A stretch of DNA of 64,000 nt from AAA164-E04 sp014239995 (GTDB lineage: Bacteria; Verrucomicrobiota; Verrucomicrobiia; Limisphaerales; AAA164-E04), in NCBI GenBank assembly GCA_029247315.1, contig JAQWLM010000121.1, positions 35,504-99,503 of the forward strand, in the 5' to 3' direction. The stretch's first letter is position 1. Every line of letters starts with the position of its first letter. Below, piece after piece: positions 15,943 to 27,500 of this stretch. The position numbers were made by a program, and so were the translations under genes. Below the pieces are notes generated by a model. That model did no database searches. It was not told where the DNA came from and was given only the letters and a program-made list of their open reading frames with translations.

Positions 15943-17400
15943 CTATGGAGAGGAAATTAGATGCACACGATAAAATCTCGGGGATACAAGACCACCCGTC
16001 ATGGATCCATCATCGATGAATTCGTAGGAACCCGTCGACGATGTCATCTTGTCGGGGATATTCGTCCAAGGTCCCAGGAGAGAATCTGCGTAAGAAATCA
16101 GGCAAACAGAGCCAGGTTCGGCCATCCATTGTAACTTCACTTGCCCCGCATCAAGAGCAACATGATCAATTTCAATGGACGCCAAGGTATTATGTCTAAC
16201 ACCAGCTCCGTCTTCGATCGGCGTATCTGACTTGATAACGGCAATACGATAGAGACGATGCAATCCCTGAAGATCCAGGCAATAGGAGAGGGGTTCATTT
16301 GAACTGGACAAGGTATCCAGAACCTCCCAATCGGGGTTTTTCAAATCTTCCAAACCCTGAACCTGATAGAGGCTTGACCCTTGCGGCTCCCAAGTAAGGC
16401 AAACCTGATCATTACTGAGCACCAGCCTGGGATCGATATACCCAGTGATCGAGGGTTCTGGAGAAGGCTGAGTGGTTTCCATACCCATCCGCACCCTGAA
16501 AAATCTATTTGCTGTGGGAAGGTCCAGACAGTAGGCAGCTTGTTTGCCACTGGCCAGGACCGTGGCAATTTCATTCCAAATGGGTGTATTCAACGAGGGA
16601 ATTCCATCAATATGATAGGAACGGCCGGATTCTGCATTCCATTGGATGCAAACCTGATTCCCATCCAGCAACAGACTGGCCTCAACAAAAGATTCTCCGG
16701 TTGTCGGTTCCTGCAATGCACCCACCAGGATTCGGAAAAAACGATAAGGAGATGTCAATTCGATGCAATAGTCACTGGATACCGAAGTCGCCACAAGTGT
16801 GTCCAGATCAACCCAGTCTTCTTGATCTAGCCCCTCCCTACCTTGCACCACATAAGCACGGTTTGGCTCCGTATCCCAGGAAATGCAGAGTTGGCCATTC
16901 AGTAAAGCCAATGCAGGCTCGATGGAAGGTAGGATTGGCTCGACCGACGATTCCGTCTGCTCGACACGGAAAAAACGGTAGGGAGTCGTCGATTCAAAAC
17001 AATGTTCCATTGCAGCGCTGTCTGCGGTGATATCAATGATGTCCGACCAGGCCCCTTCCAACAGGTTCATCCGACCCTGCAATTGGTAGGATTGCCCCAC
17101 CGAGGCTGGCCAGGAGACACAAATGGAATCACTCCTGAGGTCCACTATCGGATCGATAAAGGCACTCGGTGTTTCATTCTCCAGCCGAAGCACCACCCTG
17201 AAAAACTGATGTTCAACAGGCAAATCCAAGCAATATTCACTCAACAGGTCGCTTGCGACAATGGGGCCAGCCAAACCATCCCAGACAGGATCCTCCTCCA
17301 GAACCTTTCCTTCGAGCCAGTAACTCTTCCCCATTTCGGATTCCCAGGTAATACATATTTGATCACCAAGAAAGAGCAGGTCAGAAGGCACCTCAATAAA
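15943..17400 (-). repeat. Six tandem protein repeats of about 80 residues in the giant protease C-terminus
   Basis: Six copies are visible in translation. The recurring pattern is a strand ending in QVCIxW, a Y-x-L-Q-G or similar turn, a tryptophan about 15 residues later, then YCLDL and RFFRV. Copies one to five each keep a cysteine in the CI-x-W strand and another in the YCLDL strand, suggesting a disulfide. The sixth copy is divergent and has lost the second cysteine. They look like beta-sandwich or surface-binding modules. Confidence 0.75.
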
Positions 17401-20400
17401 GGTGGGCTGATCTGGAAAAGACTGATCGGCCATGATCTGATAATCAACCTCTGAAGATTCGCGATTGATCACCGCCAAATACCATCTGCCAGGTTTAATC
17501 CTTGGAACGGAATCCTGGTTCAATCGGATCATTTCATCAAGCGTATCAGGGTTGATACTTGCGTAGTCAAAGTTTTGCAAATCAGGGGGCACATCAAATT
17601 GAAGTAAGAGATCGACGTTGCCAGCCTGTCCATTCTCAAGATTTGAAAGTTGGAAAGTGGTCTCCGTTGACTCCTCGTCGACGTCGAAATAATAAAGATC
17701 GGGCGTGGCAGGTAAATTGGGCAGATTACCTGCAATGGTATTTGGAAACAAAATACCATCCTCAAGGGGTATGATCGACAGCTCTGCCTGGTAGGAGCCA
17801 CGGATTCGATACGTCACCTGCTCACTGGCTTCCCGATTTACGACAGCCACGTACCATTCCCCACCACTGAGGACAACTTTGGAAGTTGCATCCAAGACAA
17901 TCGTCTCGCTCAGGTCTCCAGGATTTGAGCTTGTGGCATCCTGATCGACCAAGGAGGGAAGTTTTCCCTTTTTGAGGAGAAGGTCCACATTGCCATCATT
18001 ACCACCCATAATGGGGTCTATGGTGAAGGTCACTTCTTCTGCTGCTGGATCCACCACGAATCTGTAAAAATCCATTTCTTCTGGGTGTTCCTCAAGTTTC
18101 ATAGCGACGGTATTGGTCATCCAGACTTGATTGGTCAGGGTGATGACAGGGGGCATGTTTGTTTCCAGGCTGGCACGTATCGTGAAGTTGAGATCCTCCG
18201 ATCGTTGGTTCAAGACTGCCAGGAACCAGTTACCATCCAGGGAGGGTTGTGACTCATTGGTCCGAACCAGCATTTTACCGCTGCCGGGCCGTTCGGAAAA
18301 AACCTCCCTGATCAGACGATGATTATCCTTGGAAGGAAGGGCTTCCTTCTCAAGAACGAACTGCGCATCCCCATCGGTTTGAACAATCTCAAAGCGAGCC
18401 GCCGCCGCATTTGTGCTGGCCACTTCGAACATGAAATAATTATCAATCACGCCATCGTCCGAGGCAAAGTTGTCTCCCACCGTGAAGTCAATGGCTTCAC
18501 CGTCCGTCAAACGGATGATGTTGTAAGGTACCGTGGTTTCAGTCACCTTGATGTTGTAGTCGACAGCCGTTTGGCTGGGTTCAACGTTGTAAACACCGAT
18601 GTAATAACTCCCGGGAAGGATCGTGGCAGGAGGGATATTAGTGATCGAAAGCATCTCGGTCTGCAATCCCGCAAAGTCGGAGCGCTGATCAAAAAGTGCA
18701 AGGTTAGGTAAGGGCAAACCGTGTTTTTCAACCATGTTCACGTCCCCGTTGACAGGTTCCAACTCAAAATCCAGATTCACCACATTGGACCCAGTCCGAT
18801 ATCGATAATACTGCATCTCGATGTCTTCGGTGAAGGGGATCGTGCTACTGTATGGAATCTGGTTGGTGAGATCGATGATGTGCACATCGTCGGCATCGAA
18901 CTCGAGGCATAACTCATAATCCTGCTCATAAGCTGACTTGTTGTTGGCAACAGCCAGATAGTAGCGTTGCCCGGGTTTCAGTACCGGAGATGCGAGTGTG
19001 CCAAGCTTGTTGGTTTCAGGATCGAAAAAAGTCATACCATCCACGGAAATCAGCATCCCCTCGCCTTCATTGACTCCATTGAAGTCTATGGGAGGCAACA
19101 TGTCGGGTGGTATTTCCCCTGTCGGAACACCCACGTGATCAAACCACATCTCGAGATCACCAGAACCCTTGAGCCAGTTGGTGGCCATGGTCGCAACCCG
19201 GGGTACTTCAACCACGAAATAGTTAACCTCATCGACATCCAATTGACCGGCATAGCATTGCCCGTTGCGCAAGGTAACGGCCTGAACATTGGTATTGGCC
19301 AAACTCAGGAGCAATTGCCAATTCTGGAGCATCGGTAGCGGTTCCATGCCCCCATCACGGGTGTCGTTGATTTCCAGTGTCCAATCACCCATGGCAGATT
19401 CACCCTTCAGTGATTCCAAAGGCTCCTCTGGCAGGAAGAATTTCACCGCGGCAGCGTCCCGTATCTCAATTTCATCCAGCGACATCGGTGGGCGGCCCTT
19501 GACATAAGTGAATTCGAGCAGTGTTTCAGGTCGTGCTGGCACAAATCGGACGGGGGTGTTACGTCGCCAGCGAATGGACCCATCAACCAATTGTGCACGA
19601 CGCCCATCGAGATAGACCACGCCAACGGATGATCCGCGTCCAGCCGAGGAACGGGTCGAATAGAACAAATCAACCTTGCGACCAGGCTCGGTAATGACAC
19701 TCGTGGCGATACGGGAACTGAATATGTTGAGGTAATTGCTTCCGTAAGGGGCAAAACGATCCAGGATACGCGTGCGACCAGCAACCACGTCCCAATTATT
19801 GCCATCCGCGTCCGCACTGAAAGTAGTTCCAGCTGCATAAATGCCGGCACTTGCCTGCTCAAAGCCGCTCACAGGAGTCACGTTGACATTTGCATTGGTG
19901 GAAAAGGGCCCCTGGGCAAACTTGATCAAGGTATCTGAGTCCTCCAGATTGTCACTGAAACCACCATAGGAAATCTGCTGACCACTCCCCTGCCCGAAAC
20001 CTGTCACGTCGGAAGTTCCTCGATTTTCGACCAACAGCACACGCGTTCCCTTGGGACTGACCAAATGCACACTCAGATCCGATAGCCTCGGATGATCGAG
20101 CCTCAGCCCAACTTTTGCCTCGGAGACGGCACGGGCGTCTGGAATGAAAATGGGGGATTCGGTTCGTCCAAAATCCAGGACAGGCACCTCGACCTCATCA
20201 GGATAGAAAGGTTGTTCAGCATCAATGATCAGGTTTCTTTCGATGTCATAGGTCAGTCTGAAATTGACTACGTCGGGATTGGGATTGTAGATACCTATGA
20301 AGTAACGCCCCGCATTCAGGGGCGGTATATCCCTGGGAGTCAGGGTCACACTGACAATACTCTCACCCTCCAGACCAAGGGTTCGCTTATCATACTGAGT

Positions 20401-23400
20401 TTGTGTCGGCAACTCTTCGTGCCTCAGGTAGAGATCGAGGGGAAGTTCAAACTCTGTCAAATTGGCTGTGAAAGCACTGGCGTCTGCCGGCACATCCACG
20501 AAAAAGTAGGCAAATGTCTCGCCTTGGACAGAACTGACAACGCCCTCGTCACCGAGCAACTGGTTGGGAGTGGCTACCACCCTGAAACCGGACAGGGTCC
20601 CTGTCTGCCCAAGTGCGTTGTCCACCATGGTCATGAGCCAAACCCCGACTCCGTTTTCACCGATGAAATTGATCAGGTTGCCCGGTCCATCCGATGGTAT
20701 GGAGTTGGCGAAGGAACCAAAGTCATCGTAGACGGCATCCAAAAACACAGCGCTTCCTTGGGGACTGAAGAGGGTATGGTTATTCAGCACAGCTGAAATA
20801 CCATTGTGTGAAATACTTCCTAACAAATCACCGATATCCTGATGTACCACTGTCTGCTCAACGGTGACGCTCTGGACGGTCAAACCATTCAAAGGATTAC
20901 CAATGGCAATACCCAATCCAGCCCCGGGATTGCCAGGTGTACCGTCGGGAATCACACCCTGGTTCAAGGGAATCCCCCTGAATACCCGGTTACCATTATC
21001 ATCGGTAAAATCAAACGGATCCTCCTGAGATAATCCAACAAAGGCGTATTGGGCGCCCTGATGATCCTCAGACTTAACCCCAACGTAATAGACCACGTCA
21101 TCACCAAGTGGTTGATTCTCAAGCAAAACGACTTCAGTGCCTCCTTGATTCAGCGACGTATTGGCCCCGGCGACGGCAGCAGGGCTCAGGTCCATGAGGG
21201 ATGGATCGCGCGAAACATAAAGGTCAATATCCGCCTCGCTCACGCGTGGACGCGCGAGGTCTGGAGGGAGAAATGTCACGAAGGCCACATTGGGTCCGTT
21301 GGTAAACCCGACATCATTGGTAGACGGAAGTGAGTTGGTGAACATGTAGAACTGCCACTGCTGGGAGAGTCCATCGACACTTCCCAGCAAAGGTGCGTTG
21401 GCACCAACACGATCCTCAAGACGTGGTATCCCGTTGGTGATGGCAATCACCGGAGGCAAAATCGGTGGAAGAGGTGTCTCGAGGTCCTTCAATTCAAAGG
21501 GCGATTCGAGTTCTGAATCATCCCCACTGCTGATGACCAGGGCGAAATCCTGCACCACGCCATCTGGATGGTCGAAAACCGCATTCACATTCACACGCCT
21601 CCCAATCACGGATACAACATAATTCGTGTTGAGAGGCCCGTTGATGTAGATATTTTCAACATTGTTGACCACGTCTGCACGCGGGATACTGTTGGAAGGT
21701 GACATTCGCGTGAACATGGAAGCCTCCCCAAAGTCGTTTCCGTAAAAAACCTCACCCGAAACTGCATTTGAAACCACCAGATCGAGGTCATTGACCAGCT
21801 TTATTCCTGCAGCGGGATTACCTGGTGGATCCGTCCATACGAGCGAAAACCTGAGGGGAAAAGCACGCGCCCCGTTGGTGGAAAGATTCAGGTTCCAGGA
21901 AACACTTTCACCCGTAGCCACGGCAAGATCCGGGGCCTGATCAAAAAACTGAACAGGGGAAGTTTTGTTATCTTCCGTCTCAAGAAACCGCATGGGGAGA
22001 CTGTTGTTGAGGCTTGGCAAGCCCCATCCCTGGTAGTTCAACAAGGGATCCACCTGAAAATCATATACGGTTCCAGATGATCTTGAACCATTAATGAGTA
22101 ATGCCTTCAGAAGAGCAGGACTGGGATTGTATCCATGCTCGGTAAGATGCTGCTGCATCAGAGCAAGGTGACCGGAGACAACCGGGGTCGCCATGCTTGT
22201 ACCTGATTCCATTCGATAGTGAGGACCGAGTCCATCGTTGAGCATTTTCAAGCCTTCATAAAAACCATCACGCTCCTGCTCCGTCACAATGCTGGTCTCA
22301 AGATCAAACACCACTGAGGTTTCCGTGTCATTGCCTATGCTGATGAAATACACATTGCCGGCCACCAGGTTCAGGGGTTCCCCAGCGTCGGGTTTGAGGG
22401 TCACCTCACTTAGCCCTGCAAAATCATTCGTGTCAGGAAAACGGCCCAGCGCGACATATATTGGGAGGTCAGGCAAGGCGAAAGACGCATCCTCGTTGGG
22501 AAGCAGACGAATTCCAAGTTCGACACCATCGGAAGGAACAAATACGGCACTTGGCACGAGATCACCCGGGTTGATGGATATACCCTGACGGCGGTTGGTA
22601 GCAGTCTCACGAAGGTCTTCCGGATCTTCCCAATCCTTGCTGCGGGTGGAAACGACATACGTGCCTGGTGCAACAACATCCGGCTTGAAACGCCCTCCCT
22701 CTCCTTCAATGCCAATCCCAACATTGCCCCGTGAGGAAAAAGAGGCCACTTCGGTTGCCGAATCCGTTTCAGGTAGAAAAGCTTTCTCCATGATGGGTAT
22801 TTCGTTCGTCTCAACGACACCCACCTCATTGGTGACCACTTGATCCATATATCCCACCACCACCTCGTTTGTTATGTAGCGAAGGCTTTCAATGGCTCCA
22901 ACCGTGATGACATTCTTGGCAGTGGCCGGAGCAAGGATGCTACCCGGAGCCCCCCCGCGCCCACTCATGTTTCCATTACCGGCATTTCCAGCTGAGAAAA
23001 CATACAGCATGGGTTGATCACCCTCGACAGACGGCAAGGCATCTCGAACAGCCGCGTCATAACTTGCGGAGGCAAGACCATATTCCTGTGATTCTGGGTA
23101 ATTCCAACTGTTGTTGGAAATCATGGCATTGGTCCGGTTCTGGGTGATATAATTATACTCGGCGGCGGCAAACTGCAACTCGGTATCCGATTCCAATGGA
23201 CCGGTCAGTAAATCCAACTCCAGCGAGTATAATTCAGCCTCTGGCGCCATTCCGTGAAAATTGGCATTGGTGGCAGAGTTGATGATATTGGTCACCACCG
23301 GCGAATTTGCCCCCGAGCTGACAATGATACCTGCCACATGTGTGCCATGGCCAGCGTCTCCAGAAAGAGAGGCGACACCGGGCAACTTGAAATCGGCCGC

Positions 23401-24432
23401 CGAAACCCGCGCATCAAAATCCGGGTGCCCCGAATCAACGGCCGTATCGTTGATGTTGATCAATATGCTCCTGCCCGACAATCCATGGTGGTTGTCATTG
23501 GTCAAGTTGGTGCTGTCGGTATCGATGGCTGCCCGCACCCGTGTCAGATCACTGGACAAGGCACGATGAAACCATGGTTCAATCCATTGAACGAGATCAA
23601 GGTTAGCAAGGGGCGTGAGGCTGCCAGGAAACGCATGCACCACATACTGTTCACCAAAAGGAGATGATGTGGCTTTAATGACTGCGAGCCCCAGATCTTC
23701 AAGTGCAACTTGCGCCAACTCCGATTCACCGGGAAAAACCGTCAGACTTAACATGGTGCCAGGAAGCAGCGCTGTCTGGTCCACCGCAGAGGGGAGGAGC
23801 CCCTCACTGATTTTAAAATAGGGAGCATAAGGTACGATACTTTGAACACCACTGCGGTTTTCCAGTTGAGTGAGAGCCTCGGGATCAACTCTGACCAGCC
23901 ACGTGTTGTTGGGTATGTAGGAAACCTTGGTGGCACCCAGTGCTTCCATCAGAGGATGGGGAAGCACTTCATCGAAGTTTCTTTCCGTCTGGATGAGATA
24001 GCTACGTGTGCGTTTTGGGGCTTGAAGGTGAGAGGGTATCGATAGTGGTCGACGAGAACGCGTATCCATCAAGGCATTGTTCAGAAGAATCGCATGATTC
24101 AGGTGTGCCAGTTGATCCAGAGGCGATGCGGTATTGCGAAGCCGATATGGATGCTGTGGATCTTTGGGTATCGGAGACCTGTAGGCGGCAGAGACCTCCG
24201 TGTCCGATACGCTGGCATGCCGCGAATGTGTGTCCAATGCGGTGAGTAGTCGGTGACCAGCACCTCCCAATGTAGGAATGTGCACAGTCCCCTCTTCGGA
24301 CTGCCCGGATCGTCCGCCCTCGACAGCCCTATTCTTCTGCTCCTGGACACGGTTACCCCACTGCCAAAAGCCGGCGCTGAGTGCCAGCAATACAATGGCA
24401 ATGATTACCCAAGTTTTTGCGCTGAATCGCAT
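15943..24432 (-). CDS. Giant exported S8 (subtilisin-like) protease with P-domains, PPC-like domains and C-terminal repeats
   Basis: This is a 2829-residue protein. Residues 8-22 form a hydrophobic signal or anchor segment (WVIIAIVLLALSAGF), and about 290 residues of propeptide-like sequence follow. The S8 domain spans roughly 315-800: Asp329 in NDTAVDSGHPDF, His362 in GHGTHVAG, the oxyanion Asn483 in FSAGNAG, and Ser746 in SGTSMATPVVSG. All four are intact, so it should be active. An insert of about 130 residues precedes the serine. Downstream come two proprotein-convertase-type P-domain-like regions, about seven PPC-like beta domains with the recurring phrase GxWYLAVxNRE, and six C-terminal repeats. 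No PEP-CTERM or LPXTG sorting signal is seen. It follows the Verru_Chthon A gene by 72 bases, which suggests export or assembly by the same pseudopilus machine. Confidence 0.85.
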   Translation of the reverse strand: MRFSAKTWVIIAIVLLALSAGFWQWGNRVQEQKNRAVEGGRSGQSEEGTVHIPTLGGAGHRLLTALDTHSRHASVSDTEVSAAYRSPIPKDPQHPYRLRNTASPLDQLAHLNHAILLNNALMDTRSRRPLSIPSHLQAPKRTRSYLIQTERNFDEVLPHPLMEALGATKVSYIPNNTWLVRVDPEALTQLENRSGVQSIVPYAPYFKISEGLLPSAVDQTALLPGTMLSLTVFPGESELAQVALEDLGLAVIKATSSPFGEQYVVHAFPGSLTPLANLDLVQWIEPWFHRALSSDLTRVRAAIDTDSTNLTNDNHHGLSGRSILININDTAVDSGHPDFDARVSAADFKLPGVASLSGDAGHGTHVAGIIVSSGANSPVVTNIINSATNANFHGMAPEAELYSLELDLLTGPLESDTELQFAAAEYNYITQNRTNAMISNNSWNYPESQEYGLASASYDAAVRDALPSVEGDQPMLYVFSAGNAGNGNMSGRGGAPGSILAPATAKNVITVGAIESLRYITNEVVVGYMDQVVTNEVGVVETNEIPIMEKAFLPETDSATEVASFSSRGNVGIGIEGEGGRFKPDVVAPGTYVVSTRSKDWEDPEDLRETATNRRQGISINPGDLVPSAVFVPSDGVELGIRLLPNEDASFALPDLPIYVALGRFPDTNDFAGLSEVTLKPDAGEPLNLVAGNVYFISIGNDTETSVVFDLETSIVTEQERDGFYEGLKMLNDGLGPHYRMESGTSMATPVVSGHLALMQQHLTEHGYNPSPALLKALLINGSRSSGTVYDFQVDPLLNYQGWGLPSLNNSLPMRFLETEDNKTSPVQFFDQAPDLAVATGESVSWNLNLSTNGARAFPLRFSLVWTDPPGNPAAGIKLVNDLDLVVSNAVSGEVFYGNDFGEASMFTRMSPSNSIPRADVVNNVENIYINGPLNTNYVVSVIGRRVNVNAVFDHPDGVVQDFALVISSGDDSELESPFELKDLETPLPPILPPVIAITNGIPRLEDRVGANAPLLGSVDGLSQQWQFYMFTNSLPSTNDVGFTNGPNVAFVTFLPPDLARPRVSEADIDLYVSRDPSLMDLSPAAVAGANTSLNQGGTEVVLLENQPLGDDVVYYVGVKSEDHQGAQYAFVGLSQEDPFDFTDDNGNRVFRGIPLNQGVIPDGTPGNPGAGLGIAIGNPLNGLTVQSVTVEQTVVHQDIGDLLGSISHNGISAVLNNHTLFSPQGSAVFLDAVYDDFGSFANSIPSDGPGNLINFIGENGVGVWLMTMVDNALGQTGTLSGFRVVATPNQLLGDEGVVSSVQGETFAYFFVDVPADASAFTANLTEFELPLDLYLRHEELPTQTQYDKRTLGLEGESIVSVTLTPRDIPPLNAGRYFIGIYNPNPDVVNFRLTYDIERNLIIDAEQPFYPDEVEVPVLDFGRTESPIFIPDARAVSEAKVGLRLDHPRLSDLSVHLVSPKGTRVLLVENRGTSDVTGFGQGSGQQISYGGFSDNLEDSDTLIKFAQGPFSTNANVNVTPVSGFEQASAGIYAAGTTFSADADGNNWDVVAGRTRILDRFAPYGSNYLNIFSSRIATSVITEPGRKVDLFYSTRSSAGRGSSVGVVYLDGRRAQLVDGSIRWRRNTPVRFVPARPETLLEFTYVKGRPPMSLDEIEIRDAAAVKFFLPEEPLESLKGESAMGDWTLEINDTRDGGMEPLPMLQNWQLLLSLANTNVQAVTLRNGQCYAGQLDVDEVNYFVVEVPRVATMATNWLKGSGDLEMWFDHVGVPTGEIPPDMLPPIDFNGVNEGEGMLISVDGMTFFDPETNKLGTLASPVLKPGQRYYLAVANNKSAYEQDYELCLEFDADDVHIIDLTNQIPYSSTIPFTEDIEMQYYRYRTGSNVVNLDFELEPVNGDVNMVEKHGLPLPNLALFDQRSDFAGLQTEMLSITNIPPATILPGSYYIGVYNVEPSQTAVDYNIKVTETTVPYNIIRLTDGEAIDFTVGDNFASDDGVIDNYFMFEVASTNAAAARFEIVQTDGDAQFVLEKEALPSKDNHRLIREVFSERPGSGKMLVRTNESQPSLDGNWFLAVLNQRSEDLNFTIRASLETNMPPVITLTNQVWMTNTVAMKLEEHPEEMDFYRFVVDPAAEEVTFTIDPIMGGNDGNVDLLLKKGKLPSLVDQDATSSNPGDLSETIVLDATSKVVLSGGEWYVAVVNREASEQVTYRIRGSYQAELSIIPLEDGILFPNTIAGNLPNLPATPDLYYFDVDEESTETTFQLSNLENGQAGNVDLLLQFDVPPDLQNFDYASINPDTLDEMIRLNQDSVPRIKPGRWYLAVINRESSEVDYQIMADQSFPDQPTFIEVPSDLLFLGDQICITWESEMGKSYWLEGKVLEEDPVWDGLAGPIVASDLLSEYCLDLPVEHQFFRVVLRLENETPSAFIDPIVDLRSDSICVSWPASVGQSYQLQGRMNLLEGAWSDIIDITADSAAMEHCFESTTPYRFFRVEQTESSVEPILPSIEPALALLNGQLCISWDTEPNRAYVVQGREGLDQEDWVDLDTLVATSVSSDYCIELTSPYRFFRILVGALQEPTTGESFVEASLLLDGNQVCIQWNAESGRSYHIDGIPSLNTPIWNEIATVLASGKQAAYCLDLPTANRFFRVRMGMETTQPSPEPSITGYIDPRLVLSNDQVCLTWEPQGSSLYQVQGLEDLKNPDWEVLDTLSSSNEPLSYCLDLQGLHRLYRIAVIKSDTPIEDGAGVRHNTLASIEIDHVALDAGQVKLQWMAEPGSVCLISYADSLLGPWTNIPDKMTSSTGSYEFIDDGSMTGGLVSPRFYRVHLISSP

Positions 24433-24504
24433 ATCTGTAAAATTCCGAAATTTCCTGTCACCCTGCTACCCTGCGGAGCCCAATATCTCTTTGCTTCTGT
24501 CCCC

Positions 24505-27500
24505 TCAATCAAACGGTAGTACGGTTTCACTCTCCACGGTGGCCTGTAGATTGGTAATGGAACCATCAAACCTCACCACCCGCCGAAAGAGGTATTCACC
24601 CGCAACCTGATAGTTCGTACAAATATTAAAAAGCCTGGGAGGTTCCGGATCCGTCCGTAAAGACTGCTCAGCCGGGCGCAAAGCCTGCCCGTAAGCATAG
24701 ATGGTTACCATCGGCTCATCTGCCTTGAGAAGGGAAAGAATCTGCTGAGGGATGCGCTCGTAAGCAAAGTCATCAATCCCAGATTGAAACTGAACCGGAT
24801 CATTGCTGGCCAGAAAGGGAGACTGCAGGGTAAGGGCCGGAGCGGAGAGCACATCACCCAAGTGCTGGAACCTGCCATTGGGGAAAAAGCGCCGAACCCC
24901 ATTGATACCGAATGGTCCATTGACCATCTGCGACATGGGTGATGGCAATGATTGATTCTCAGGCAGGCCATTCAAACCTGCCGGCTCGATGGTTCGGGTT
25001 TGAAATTCAGCGAATTGCAAACCCTCCAGATCACGGGCCATCACATCTGCCGTGGGCGAGTTGGTCTGCACAACCACCCCCGAGAGCAGTGCTGACCAAG
25101 CTGCCAATCCAGGCTGATTGACTGAAAGCAGACCACGCGCAGCATTGTCATCGAGTGCCGTAGTGAATTGCTCCAGTATTTTCCAGTCGTTCGTCGGGTG
25201 TGTACCGACACTGCCAGACCAACGCAACCAGTTACGCCGGGCGACTGCCATCACATTAACGCGTGATCCGTCCACGGGCTGGGCCGCATCAGCTGCATCG
25301 AAGAACCCGGTATTCGGATCCCCGGTGAGGGTCTGGAAAGGGAACCCCTCCGCCACGGGCGAACTGAGTTCTGGTAGATCAGTAATATTGAGAATACGTC
25401 CAGCTCCATCCGTACCGATCGCCGACTTAAGGTAGACCGTCTGCCAAGGAGTCCCTCGATGCAAGCGCCCCAACCAACCAATGTTGGGGAAACGATTTGT
25501 TGGAAATTGCCAGTCATCGGATTGCCTGATGAGGGGATCCTTGAAGGCGATATTGTATTCGGAAATATCCCCACCGTTCCCAGTCGGCCAGGGTCGATAC
25601 CGCGCATTCATCAGGCCTATGTTGTGGATTCGATTGTTGAGGGGACGATCGGGTGGATCCACCAATTCACTTCGAGTGGCACGCCCCTCCAGATCCCTCA
25701 GATCGGTCGGAGTGTAATGTACCAGGGGATCATTGGCTTGCCAGGTGTTGTAGATGATCTTTTTCAGTGAGGGCGTGAACGGTACCTGGCGCACGAAGCT
25801 CTTTCTTGGATCGCTCAATCGCTGAAAACCAAGTGCCAATTGCTGCCCAGAGAGATATTTTGGAGGAAACCCCAGGAAAGTACGAAAAAGATCGATCGAT
25901 TCCTCTCGATCTCGTCCGGTACCACGCGCACGAAAACTATTCCACAACTGCTGTGACACCGGTATTTCATCCAGAGAGGTAAAGATCTGATTGATCACAC
26001 CCTCGGTGGGAGCCGTGATCACATTGGCGTTACCAAGTCTGTTCGTCAGCCAAAACATGCGGTTGTCAGCACTGGATGAAGACACCGCCATACTCTGAGC
26101 ACCCGCTGAGTACGCTCCCAGAAGTTCCTGAGTCACATCCATCTGGGTCACGAGGTTATCCAGATTAACATAATCGATCACCCTTCTGGTTTCCTCATCC
26201 AGCATAATGCACTGGACGCGGTTGGTCATCGCAAGGCCAATCTGTGGTGTCGGGAAGATATTGCGGTCCGGGAAAAGATTCCCTGGCACAAACGCAGCCT
26301 CCACGAGACGACCCGTCACATGTTCGTAAATACTGTTGGTCAGGGTGATGAAGGTCTGCTGCATGGGAACAATAAACTCGTTTCCCTCCCATTCATTGAC
26401 GCTCAGCAGGCGGTTCTGCACTGGCGCGAACCAATTGGAACGCAGCAGCATACCCCGTGTGTTGGTCACCACCATGCTGCACTGAACCTGTGCCTGCAAG
26501 CGCAGGGCCCTCGGGTAGTTTGATCTGTAGGAATTCCATGTTTCCAGGCCAAACATATTGGAAATGCCCATGACGATCATTTGATTTGTCTGCCAGAGAT
26601 TCATGGGAGCGTTGGGGGCGGTCTTGTTGATCTCTAATTTGCGCGTGATTTCCATGGTGGTCAGCACCCCATACTCGTTAAAGTTAGGAAGCCCCTTCTT
26701 GGCTGCAACCACCCAGGGTATACCGAACACATTGTCATCCGCATTCAAGGCACTACGGTGAGAACTAAACCGCAGGTCACGGTAGGGTTTGCTCAGCTGT
26801 GCTGGGGCGTCATTGGTAACCTCAACAAAGTCGAAAATCGCAACCGATCCATCCTCCCTGACATTGTATCTTGGCCGAAACACCAAGGGAAAATGCTCCG
26901 TGTTACCTCCAGCAAATGTGCCCATGGGACGCATGGTAGTTACCGGGTCCGTCATGTTCGCAGCCAACTGAAGGAGTTGATGCACATTGGCGGTATATTC
27001 ATGCACACCAGGTGTCTTTTCGGGCCACACTTGTATGTTTGTCAGCGCGAAATTCCGGTTGACATAACTATCACCAACCATATGAAAATTAGTCCCGGGT
27101 ATACTGAACTGCTGGCCCTGCGCATTCAATTGGGCCAGGGGCGGCGGATTGGTCGAAAGGTTTGCCATCAGCAAGCGCTGTGCAGAGAGCATGAATAACT
27201 GACGAGGCTGCCAGTCGGTATAATTGGTCTGGTGATTGGAATGATTATTATAGTTGAGATGCAGCTTGTTTGTGCGCACTTCCCTCAGTTGAGGCACCTC
27301 GTCCAACACCGCAAGTCGGTAGGACCGGGCCTGCGTATCCGGAATGGATGCGGTACCGAGCTGCGAAATCAGGCGGTAGTATGTGTAACGATCGTAAGTT
27401 GAAGTCTGCGCCAGACCGGGGATGCGCCCAATACGGTCCGAGACACTGTCACTGGATGCGGGAACACCTGATGCATTAGGTATTTTGTTCCCGTTAAAGA

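Noticed and set aside
20092..20796. Plus-strand frame of 234 codons inside the giant protease gene
   Set aside because: It is antisense to a conserved multi-domain protein and shows no recognisable motif; long chance frames are expected within an 8.5 kb gene.
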